This document shows positions 1 through 7,900 of a DNA stretch of 25,252 nucleotides, in pieces. Within the stretch, counting starts at the first letter, position 1. Each line of letters begins with the position of its first letter. Source of the DNA: Holophagaceae bacterium UBA1801. GTDB lineage: Bacteria > Acidobacteriota > Holophagae > Holophagales > Holophagaceae. Below the pieces are notes generated by a model. That model did no database searches, was not told the DNA's origin, and was given only the letters and a program-made list of their open reading frames with translations. The stretch is from NCBI GenBank assembly GCA_002319925.1, contig DCFP01000101.1, positions 12,872 through 38,123 on the forward strand, written 5' to 3'. The translations under genes and the position numbers were made by a program.

Positions 1-392
1 GCGGCCTTGGAAGCCGGTAAATCGGGAGTGCCGTCCGCTTTCTTATGAACCCATTCGATGTTCACACCGGCCATTTCGGGAACGCTGGCTGGATTCAAGT
101 TCTCTTTGGCGATGCACCAAGAGTAGTGCATGAGGTACGCCCTCTCCGGAGGCCGAAGTGTGCTGCTGATGGACACTGTGGCGCCCGCTCCTGTCAGGGC
201 GTTGATGAAACTCTCGGCATGTGGCCTGAAGTCGTCTGCGAGGGTCGCCGTTTCGCTGCTATTCGGATACTGGTTCGTCCAGGACGCCCCGCTAAGTACT
301 TTGTTCGAGGAAGCCGCAGCAACAGCAACCTGCGCCACCGAATCAGGCGTGGTATTCGTGGTAACGGTTGCGACCAGTGTTTCTTCAGCCAT
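1..392 (-). CDS. Putative T6SS cargo effector, M15-like peptidoglycan hydrolase (N-terminal 130 aa only; runs off the window)
   Basis: The frame is open from ATG at 392-390 to the window edge (130 codons). The start is 3 nt after the PAAR gene's stop and is preceded by GAGG at about 6 nt spacing, so the two are translationally linked. There is no signal peptide, as expected for a T6SS cargo. Residues about 55-110 predict an alpha/beta stretch containing TVSISSTLRPPERAYLMHYS. This resembles the N-terminal half of M15/D-Ala-D-Ala peptidase-like folds, where an RxPxRQ-type motif precedes the zinc ligands. It is followed by MAGVNIEW, a pattern I associate with uncharacterised peptidoglycan-binding or hydrolase proteins. 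The zinc-ligand half would lie left of position 1 and cannot be checked. Position after a PAAR-TTR gene and a Tla3-like adaptor supports an effector role. The hydrolase activity is inference. Confidence 0.6.
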   Translation of the reverse strand, partial: MAEETLVATVTTNTTPDSVAQVAVAAASSNKVLSGASWTNQYPNSSETATLADDFRPHAESFINALTGAGATVSISSTLRPPERAYLMHYSWCIAKENLNPASVPEMAGVNIEWVHKKADGTPDLPASKA

Positions 393-395
393 GTA

Positions 396-1058
396 TTACC
401 TCAGCAAGTACACATGCAGTTGCTCTTGACCGGTCGTACTCACGCGCATTGTTTTCCCATTCGCATCGGTGACACCCGTGTGCGTTTTTCCGGATCCGGT
501 AACGATTTTGTATTTGGCTCCCGCAAGGGGTTGGCCAGTGGCGAAGTCGGTTAACTGCACCTGCTCGTCAAAAACGTCTTCCACCTTCCGGGTTGATCCG
601 CCTGCACCCGTCACCCCGTGGCCAGTAACTGGTGGCTGAACCGAATTCCTGATGATCGGCTTCATCCGGCAACGGGCGTGGGCCGAGGTGATCAGCGTGG
701 CTCCGCAGTTGGTCTTGTGGCCTTCGAGCGCGACGGGTCTGTCGTCGTAGACGGCCTTGATATCGCCTTCGCAGATGACAATGCCGTTGTACCGATCGTT
801 CAGAGAGCCATGGCAGATGTTGTCGCATCTCGCTTCGGGATCGCCTCCGCACTGGTCATTGGCATGCTGTGGTTCAGTGAGGGGGCAGGAACAATGATCG
901 CCCCACAACGCCACCGGGATTCCATCGATCGTCATGCGCGCCGAGGCCGTGATGACCCTGCCGCCGCAGGTGGTGTAGTCCCCGAGGCGGATCACGCCCC
1001 TCGACTTGGGCTGCTTCTTTTTCTGCGAGCTCGGTCTGGGTTCATCATGCGAGGACAT
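396..1058 (-). CDS. PAAR-domain spike-tip protein with transthyretin-like C-terminal domain
   Basis: PAAR proteins sharpen the VgrG spike of the T6SS and carry cargo. From the ATG at 1058 the product is 220 aa. Residues about 21-125 form a PAAR domain: IRLGDYTTCGGRV, then GIPVALWGDHCSC, YNGIVICEGD and RPVALEGHKTNCGATL. It is interrupted around residues 61-89 by an extra Cys-rich segment (C70, C78, C82). Residues 163-214 look like a transthyretin/carboxypeptidase-regulatory-like domain (DFATGQPLAGAKYKI...GVTDANGKT), the module that in spike proteins helps hold an effector. The start at 1058 is chosen because AAGGA sits 5 nt upstream; the frame is open to an ATG at 1088. It overlaps the end of the upstream adaptor gene by 14 nt and is 3 nt from the downstream putative effector, so the three form one operon. 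PAAR call is firm; TTR call is good. Confidence 0.88.
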   Translation of the reverse strand: MSSHDEPRPSSQKKKQPKSRGVIRLGDYTTCGGRVITASARMTIDGIPVALWGDHCSCPLTEPQHANDQCGGDPEARCDNICHGSLNDRYNGIVICEGDIKAVYDDRPVALEGHKTNCGATLITSAHARCRMKPIIRNSVQPPVTGHGVTGAGGSTRKVEDVFDEQVQLTDFATGQPLAGAKYKIVTGSGKTHTGVTDANGKTMRVSTTGQEQLHVYLLR

Positions 1059-2571
1059 GTTCATCCTTGGCTGGAGATGGGACTTCATTGGACGGTTCTT
1101 CGGGTTCCGGAGCGGGGCTGATCAGGAAAAGACTCGCTCCATCCTCGCGGCGGAGGAACACGCTGGTGCTGAGGCACTTCTCCTGGCTGCTGGCCATGAC
1201 CGCCAAGGCCAGACCGAGGAAAGGGGTCGCGGCGCCGGTGTCGCCGAGACAGCGATGCACGTTGGTTCCCTGCTCAATGACGTCGAATTCGGGATCGAGC
1301 CCGGCCATGGCCCGGGTGAGCGGGACGATGCGCCTACCGAAATCCACGTCACCGTAGTCATAGATGAGGTGCTGGTTCCTGCCGGGATTCTCGAGGCTCT
1401 CCAGGGCCGCATTCCAGGCGTGCTTCATGGAAGTCGCTCTTGAGGCAGGGCTCTCACCCTGAAAGACGGCATATTGCGGCCGGTGCAGACGACCAAGCAC
1501 TGTCAGGTCTGAAAACTGCTCGATCAATGTCCGGGACCAGGCGGTGGGAAGCCATTCCGTCGTCCGGAACTCGCCCTTGCCTCGCTTCGGATCCTTCTCC
1601 CAATAGGGCGTCATGGGATCCGCACCCGTGGGGTCCGTGCGCGTGAACGAGCGCATGGCCTCGATCCGGTCCTTCCGGCCCAGCAGGATGCCCACCACGG
1701 TTTCGGTGATCCCATCCGGGGGACGGGGCCCATCGTAGAGCAGCTCGGGTTCATCTTCGCTGCGCAGGTAGTGCCGCACCGCCTGGCCGTCCTCGGCCAC
1801 CAGCAGGACCGCAGGGATTTCCGGATTCCGTTCCATGAAATCGAAGATCTTCTGCATGAGGAAATCCGGCGATTCATCGTGAATGGATTCCACGACGCGG
1901 AACCGGCGGCCCTGGATTTCGCCGTAATCAAGTGCTTCCGCCAGATTGCTCTCGATGACCGCCATCATCTGGGGATTGTGGAGGCTCGGTCCCACCAGGA
2001 AAGCCGGAATCGCCCACTCATCGTTCAGCCATCCCAAGATATTTTCCAGCACCTCGGATTCCCGCTCGCGGTGGGCACGCTCCTTGTCGTCCAACGTGGT
2101 CGGATAGTCCTCTTGTTCCGCAGACAGAATGGAGCCAACAGCCTCCTGCCCCTGGATTTCGTCCCAGATTTCCGTTTGCCGCATGTATTCCACTGCCACA
2201 CCAAGGGACAGGATCTCCAAGGTGAAGCGCTTCTGTTCCAGGATGGCAATATTCCTCGCCTCCTCCTCCTTGACGCGCGCAGCCTCGGCAGCCTGGGTAG
2301 CGGCAAGCTGCTCTTCCTGCTCGCGCCGTTTCTTCTGGACGTAGAGCACGCGCAGGACGAAGACCGCGACAACCACGATCAAGGGTGGAAAGAGGTAGAT
2401 GATGAGCCTTTGGAATATGGGTAGGCCCGACATCCCCAGAACTCGCGGTCTAATAATTAATTCAAGAAACAAGACCCATAAAGCAGCCAGGATGAGAAAG
2501 GCCACCATGTATAACCATGGTCTCGGATTTTTTATGGGCTTGGCTTCGCTGGGATTTGTTTGAGGATTCAT
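1045..2571 (-). CDS. Tla3-like T6SS effector adaptor (DUF2875-type), membrane-anchored
   Basis: Tla3 (DUF2875) in Pseudomonas aeruginosa is the dedicated adaptor that hands the lipase Tle3 to VgrG2b. From ATG 2571 the product is 508 aa. Two N-terminal membrane helices lie at about residues 20-40 and 55-80, then a Glu/Arg-rich coiled-coil stretch (KKRREQEEQLAATQAAEAAR), then a large soluble domain. Family-like landmarks are LEILSLGVAVEYMRQTEIWD, a FDFMERNPEIPAVLLVAEDG block, and TEWLPTAW followed by VLGRLHRP. The last third contains GDTGAATPFLGLALAVMASS. An in-frame TTG at 2598 is a possible but poorer start. The gene heads a minus-strand operon with the PAAR gene (14-nt overlap). No Tle3-type lipase is visible; it could lie left of the window, or this adaptor could serve the truncated effector. 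The family assignment rests on remembered motif patterns, not a search. Confidence 0.72.
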   Translation of the reverse strand: MNPQTNPSEAKPIKNPRPWLYMVAFLILAALWVLFLELIIRPRVLGMSGLPIFQRLIIYLFPPLIVVVAVFVLRVLYVQKKRREQEEQLAATQAAEAARVKEEEARNIAILEQKRFTLEILSLGVAVEYMRQTEIWDEIQGQEAVGSILSAEQEDYPTTLDDKERAHRERESEVLENILGWLNDEWAIPAFLVGPSLHNPQMMAVIESNLAEALDYGEIQGRRFRVVESIHDESPDFLMQKIFDFMERNPEIPAVLLVAEDGQAVRHYLRSEDEPELLYDGPRPPDGITETVVGILLGRKDRIEAMRSFTRTDPTGADPMTPYWEKDPKRGKGEFRTTEWLPTAWSRTLIEQFSDLTVLGRLHRPQYAVFQGESPASRATSMKHAWNAALESLENPGRNQHLIYDYGDVDFGRRIVPLTRAMAGLDPEFDVIEQGTNVHRCLGDTGAATPFLGLALAVMASSQEKCLSTSVFLRREDGASLFLISPAPEPEEPSNEVPSPAKDEHVLA

Positions 2572-2769
2572 CTGCTCAAAAGTTCCAAGGTTAGGCAATC
2601 AGCAAGATTACCCTGTTTTTCCCAACCAGGGCATCCCACTAAATGGTGCGCAAATGTGAACCCCTCATGCTACCCTAATTCTGCCTCCGGTTGGTATTCA
2701 GATATGTCGACCATGAAGCGCCGGTTTTTCCCTGGCGGCTTCTCCTGATGTTTTGTCTTTGGATTTCCC
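2572..2769. promoter_or_regulatory. Divergent intergenic region between the adaptor operon and tssA
   Basis: The 198 nt between the two divergent start codons must hold the promoters for both the leftward adaptor/PAAR operon and tssA. It is more AT-rich than the flanking genes. I see no convincing -35/-10 pair and no sigma-54 (GG-N10-GC) element. The tssA start has only a weak Shine-Dalgarno (GGAT about 6 nt upstream). The promoter role is inferred from gene orientation alone. Confidence 0.4.
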
Positions 2770-3840
2770 ATGACTCCTGCCCTGCTCGAAGCTCTGCTCG
2801 CGCCCATCTCTCCTGATCTCCCGAAAGGCGCTGACACCGCCTATTCACAGGAGTGGGACGACATCCGCAGGCTGCGCGAGGGTGATGATCCCTATCCACA
2901 GGGGGAATGGGTCCGTGAAATCCAGACCCCTCAATGGCCCAAGGTGCGCGATCTCTGTGAGTCATTACTCAAGACGAAGAGCAAGGACCTGCAGGTGTCG
3001 TGCTGGTACGCGGAATCGATGATCCACCTGGAGGGTTTTCCGGGCCTGACGTTCGGCTTGAAAGTGCTGGATGGTCTGCTTTCTCGCTACTGGGAGGCGG
3101 GCCCCTCGTCGATGTTCCCCGAGGATGTCGAAGAGCGGATCGGGCGGTTCGATTGGCTGAATGCCAAACTCCCCATGGTCATCAGGAGCGTTCCCATGAC
3201 AAGCCCGAAGGTGGGCGGGTACTCCCATGTGAAATGGGAGGAATCCAGGCTCGTGGAGAACAATGGTGCGCGCGATGCCAAGGCCAAGGAGCAGGACATC
3301 GCAGAAGGCAAATTGTCCGGCGAGGCCTGGGACAAGGCGGCCAGCGCATCGGGACAGGGCTTCTATATCCGCCTGTACGAACAGGTTCAAGGCGCCCGTC
3401 AAACATTCGAAGAACTGGAACGCCGCATCGATCAGCGCTTCTCCCAGGACGCCCCGAATCTCAACGGCGTGCGGGAAGCCCTGAAGGCCTGCCATGAACT
3501 CGCGAACCAGATGCTGAAGCGCTTTGGTGTGGATCCCCAGATCGAAGCGGCCGCTGCCGCGGCGGCGCCGACGATCAATCTGGACCATCCGGTTGCCGTG
3601 GCAGCTCCCGCCGCCGCGCCCTCGGGCCCCATCGCAAGCAGGGCGGACGCCATCCGGAAGCTGAGGGAAGTCGCCAAATATTTCCGCGATCACGAGCCCC
3701 ATAGCCCCGTCGGTCCCCTGGCGGAGCGCGCCGCCCGGTGGGGGGAAATGCCCCTGGAGCAGTGGCTCTCCAAGGTCATCAAGGATGATTCCACCCTGAA
3801 TCAGTTACGGGACCTGCTGGATCTGCAGCCCGAAATGTGA
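2770..3840 (+). CDS. tssA: T6SS assembly protein TssA (ImpA N-terminal domain)
   Basis: TssA binds the baseplate/membrane complex and coordinates tube and sheath growth. The product is 356 aa. Residues about 5-135 are the ImpA N-terminal domain: LLAPISPDLPKGADTAY near the start, then WPKVRDLCESLLKTKSKDLQ, and GLKVLDGLLSRYWE. An Ala/Pro-rich linker (residues 259-287) separates it from a C-terminal domain at about 290-352 with KYFRDHEPHSPVGPLAERA, WGEMPLEQWLSKVI and LRDLLDL. This short C-terminus matches TssA proteins of the P. aeruginosa TssA1 kind. Translation starts at ATG 2770. It is the first plus-strand gene, divergent from the adaptor operon, and is separated from the next T6SS gene by 269 nt. 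Confidence 0.95.
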   Translation: MTPALLEALLAPISPDLPKGADTAYSQEWDDIRRLREGDDPYPQGEWVREIQTPQWPKVRDLCESLLKTKSKDLQVSCWYAESMIHLEGFPGLTFGLKVLDGLLSRYWEAGPSSMFPEDVEERIGRFDWLNAKLPMVIRSVPMTSPKVGGYSHVKWEESRLVENNGARDAKAKEQDIAEGKLSGEAWDKAASASGQGFYIRLYEQVQGARQTFEELERRIDQRFSQDAPNLNGVREALKACHELANQMLKRFGVDPQIEAAAAAAAPTINLDHPVAVAAPAAAPSGPIASRADAIRKLREVAKYFRDHEPHSPVGPLAERAARWGEMPLEQWLSKVIKDDSTLNQLRDLLDLQPEM

Positions 3841-4109
3841 CCTCAGATTCCGACCGACCAACCGCCTTAATCGCCCAAATTTTCGATATGAAAGGAAGAA
3901 GAAAAACAAATACTATGAAAAAACCTTCTCTGTAGATTCTCCGTTGTTTCGTATGGTATCAATGATTTTTCGCAGCTGGTCCCACCCGTAACGCAGTTAC
4001 CCATGAACCGAATGAGGTCCTGGGTGTCTGGTGATGTGCCCAATTATTTCTGGATACATCTCCTCCCTGTGCCCGGTCATTCGTTCATTTCTTCCTTCCC
4101 TAAAGTCCG
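3841..4109. other. Intergenic gap tssA to tagX with an A-rich tract
   Basis: This 269-nt gap holds no convincing gene. Positions about 3880-3925 form an A/purine-rich stretch that stands out from the GC-rich surroundings; a 15-codon Lys/Arg-rich frame starting at ATG 3888 lies in it but has no family signal. The region may hold a promoter for tagX-tssM, but no good -35/-10 pair was found. Confidence 0.35.
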
Positions 4110-4934
4110 ATGAACACCTCCATGCTCTGGTTCACTTTTCTTCTGTTGGCCGCACTGATGGCCGCCCTCGCCTGGGTGGGGTGGCGGTTCTTCTACGCTC
4201 AGGAATGCCAGGTCCCCGCGATCCAGCCGGAGCCTCCGGCTCCGCCGATTGTTCCCAGGGCCAAGAGGACCCTTCCGAGCGTGTCCTTCAGGCCTGGGCG
4301 GGCGCTTGATTACTTCCGGGATCGCAGATTCATCTGGTTCGTCGTGCCGATGCTGCTCGTGGGATTCGTCATCACCTTCACACTGACGTTCTCGCGATAT
4401 TACCGTCCAGACCCACTGTCTCCTCAAGGCTTGGGTCCCGACGTCCCTGGGTTTGGCGAAGAGAAACTGCTTCCCCCACCTGACCTTCCCCCCTCAGTGT
4501 TCGTTGGCACGGAACGTCCATTCCTCGAAGGCGCGGATCGTGATTGGAAACGCCTGAATCCTGATTTCTCCCAGGTCGTGCTCAAGCTCTTCACCAGGAT
4601 GGAGGAACGCGGCTACCGGATGCAGCTACTGGAAGGCTATCGCAGCCCCGAGCGCCAGGACATGCTCGCGGAGAAGGGCCCCAGCGTCACCAACGCACGC
4701 GCCTACCAGAGCAAGCATCAGTACGGATTGGCGACGGACCTGGCATTCCTGCGCAATGGGAATCTGGTGATCTCGGAGCGGGATCCCTGGGCCGCGGCTG
4801 GCTACAAGGCACTTGGAGAAGAAGCGGAACATCTGGGCCTCACCTGGGGCGGCCGGTGGGCCATGCGCGATCTTGGCCACGTGGAAAGCCCCGCGAAAAT
4901 CAGCCCTCCCGTGAAAACCAACGTGCCTTCTTGA
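4110..4934 (+). CDS. tagX: TagX-like membrane-anchored M15 peptidoglycan peptidase
   Basis: TagX of Acinetobacter is an L,D-endopeptidase that cuts peptidoglycan so that the T6SS can cross the wall. The product here is 274 aa with two membrane helices (about residues 5-28 and 74-95) and a Pro-rich linker (101-128). A C-terminal peptidase M15 domain follows (about 140-260). The M15 signature is visible: LLEGYRSPERQ (174-183), zinc ligands H203 and D210 in SKHQYGLATD, D254 as likely catalytic acid and H257 as third ligand in RDLGHVE. All expected metal residues are present. It sits between tssA and tssM, where a housekeeping hydrolase rather than a secreted toxin is expected, and there is no immunity gene beside it. 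The start at 4110 has only a weak Shine-Dalgarno. The M15 fold is firm; the TagX name is by architecture and context. Confidence 0.8.
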   Translation: MNTSMLWFTFLLLAALMAALAWVGWRFFYAQECQVPAIQPEPPAPPIVPRAKRTLPSVSFRPGRALDYFRDRRFIWFVVPMLLVGFVITFTLTFSRYYRPDPLSPQGLGPDVPGFGEEKLLPPPDLPPSVFVGTERPFLEGADRDWKRLNPDFSQVVLKLFTRMEERGYRMQLLEGYRSPERQDMLAEKGPSVTNARAYQSKHQYGLATDLAFLRNGNLVISERDPWAAAGYKALGEEAEHLGLTWGGRWAMRDLGHVESPAKISPPVKTNVPS

Positions 4935-4980
4935 TTCGCTTGTTCCACCGCCCATTCCATCACTTCCACCGGGAAACGTC

Positions 4981-7900
4981 ATGACCTGGTTCCGCAGCCC
5001 AAAAATCCTGTCCGCGATCATCTTCCTCCTGCTCATCGGCCTCGTCTGGTTCGCCGGGCCGCTCATGGGCCTGAAGACCATCGAAGCGAGATTCGCTCTG
5101 ATCTTCTTGATCATGCTCATCTGGGTGGTGATCCTGATGATCGGCAAACTCATCCGGGAGCGCTCCGCCAACGTGCTGGAGAAGATGATCCGCCGGAAAG
5201 CCGATGACGCGGTCGTCTCCGCCTCCCCCGAGAACCGCGCCGAGGTGGCGCTCCTCCGCCAGCGCCTCCTGGGCGCCATCGAGACGCTCAAGACGTCCAA
5301 CATCGGAAAGACCAGGGGCAAGGCCGCCCTCTACGAACTGCCCTGGTACATGATCGTGGGGCATCCATCCGCGGGAAAGAGCTGCGCCATTCTCAATTCC
5401 GGCTTGAAATTCCCCCTCGCCGCCAAGGGCAATGCCTCCGTGCAAGGCATCGGCGGCACCCGCAACTGCGATTGGTTCTTCTCCACGGAGGGCGTGCTGC
5501 TGGATACGGCGGGCCGCTATTCGACCCAGGCAGAGGACCGTTCCGAGTGGCTGGAGTTCCTGAAGCTCCTGAAGAAGCATCGCTCGAAGGCACCCCTGAA
5601 CGGCATTCTCGTGGCCCTCAGCCTGCCCGAACTCCTGCAGCACCAATCGGAAGCGTTCGTGCTCTACGCCCGGCAGATCCGCCAGCGCATCAACGAAGTG
5701 GACGATATCTTCGGCACCAAGATCCCGGTCTACCTTGTGTTCACCAAGCTGGACCTCCTGCGCGGTTTTGGCCAATTCTACGAGGACCTGAACGAGGATG
5801 AGCGCCAGCAGGTCTGGGGTGCCACCTTGACGCACGACCAGCCGCAGAACTTTGATGCGGTGCGCGTGATCGGACAGCATTTCGAAGCCCTCTTCCAGGG
5901 CCTGACCCAGATGGGCACCGACAAGCTCGCGGGGAACCGGGCCAACCAGAAGCGGCCCGCACTCTTCGCGTTCCCCCTGGAATTCCACGGACTCAAGGAC
6001 GCCGTGTGCAAGTTCACGGAACACCTGGTGGAGCACGATCCCTACCACACCAAACCCTTGATCCGCGGTTTCTATTTCACGAGCGCCCTGCAGGAAAACA
6101 ATCAGAGCATCACCACGGGCAATCGCGTTTCGAGCCAGTTCGATCTCACGAAATTCGGCTTCAGGCCCTCGGAGCTGCTGGGGAGCCGCCCCTTCTTCCT
6201 CGAATCCCTCTTCCGGAAAGTCGTCTTCCCGGACATGTATCTGGTCGGGCGCACCACCAGCCCCAACCGCAATCGCTGGCGGCTCGCGGGCATCGCCACG
6301 GGAATGCTGCTCCTGGCCTTGATGGCCGGATGCTGGACGTGGTCCTTCGTGGGGAACCAGCAACTGATCAGCGCAGCCCAGGACGAGCTGGCGGTTTCAC
6401 GGGGGCTCTACCGCAAAGGAGATCTTGGCGATCGGCTGAAGGCCTTGCAGGTGCTTCAGTACCGCCTGGAACAGCTCTATCAGTACCGCCAGGAAGGCCG
6501 TCCCTGGAAAATCAGCTGGGGCCTCTACCACGGGGATGATATCGAAAAGGCCCTGCGCGCCGAGTACTTCGCCGGCGTCCGCCAAACCATGCTGGATCCA
6601 CTCAAGCAGCAGCTCGAGACCAAACTGACGAACTCCCTGATGAGCGGCAATCCGCCCGCGGAAGCACCCAAGCCCGCCCCGCCGGCGAACCCCCACACCA
6701 GGGTCGTGCGGGTCTCCAACCCGGCCCAGCCTAAGCCCGCCGCGCCCGCGCCCGAAGCGGCTCCCGCCAAGCCCCTGGAAGACACGTACAACATCCTGAA
6801 GACCTACCTGATGCTCCACAGCCAGGAGCACATGGATTCCGCCCACCTGACGGATCAGATGCCACGGCATTGGCGAACCTGGCTGGAAGCCAATCACGGG
6901 AATTACACGATGGAAGAGATTTCCCGCATGGCAGAACGCACCGTGGCGTTCTACGTCTCCCAGGAGAAGGAACCGGACCTGCCCCTCATCGACAACCGGG
7001 ACGATCTCGTCAATCAGGTCCGCGCCCACCTCAAGGGCGAGGCTGCGCTTCTCTCGCCCCTGGAGCGGATCTACAACGAGCTGAAAGCCCAGGGCAACAC
7101 CAAGTTCGCGCCCGTGACCGTGGCCAGCATCCTGAACAACCGCGACATGGATGTCGTTGGCGGAAGCGCCGCGGTGCCGGGAAGTTTCACCCGCGAGGCC
7201 TGGAACAAGTACTTCCGGCTCGCCATCGATGAAGCGGCCGTCGGCAAGTTCAAGGGGACGGATTGGGTTCTGGCTTCGTCCCTGCAGGACAACCTCGACC
7301 AGCTCGGTTCCATCGAGGAACGCCAGAAACGGCTGATGGCGATGTACCAGAACGACTACATCAAGGAATGGGAGAAGTTCCTCCAAGGGGTCGTCGTCCA
7401 TCCCTTCTCGGATTTCGATCGAGCCTCCATCGTCCTCAGTCGTCTGGCGGATCCCCAGAGTTCACCAATCAAGATGATCCTGGTCCGCGCCGCCTACGAG
7501 ACCGCCTGGGATAGTCCGTCCGAGCTGAGCAAACGAATTAATAGCGCGGGGAAAAACATCGTCCAGCAAACAGAGACGCTGCTGGGCGTCGGCAGCGATC
7601 CCACGCGGCCGGGCATGATGACCTTCTCGCCCGTGAGTTCGCGTTTTGCGCCTCTCTCGGAGCTGGTCGGCGCGAACCTGCAGCCGGGCGCTCCTCCCAG
7701 CGGCCGGGCTCCCATCGATGGCTACCTGGACCTGCTCGTGAAAATCAGGACCAAGCTTGCCAGCATTTCCTCCTCCGGCGATGTGCCCAACGGCTCGCAC
7801 ATGTTCCTCCAGACTACCCTTGCAGGATCCGGTTCCGAACTGGCGGAGGCCCTGCAGTACGTCGATGGTCCTCTGTTGGCCCGGATGGACGATGGGCAGC

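Noticed and set aside
3888..3935. 15-codon Lys/Arg-rich frame in the tssA-tagX gap
   Set aside because: Too short, only A-rich sequence, and no ribosome site or regulatory architecture such as a terminator/antiterminator pair was found.
4960..6363. Long open frame on the minus strand (467 codons) opposite tssM
   Set aside because: It is an antisense shadow produced by GC-rich third codon positions. It lies wholly opposite a conserved gene with intact motifs, and its own composition is the His/Gly/Glu/Arg-rich type typical of shadows.
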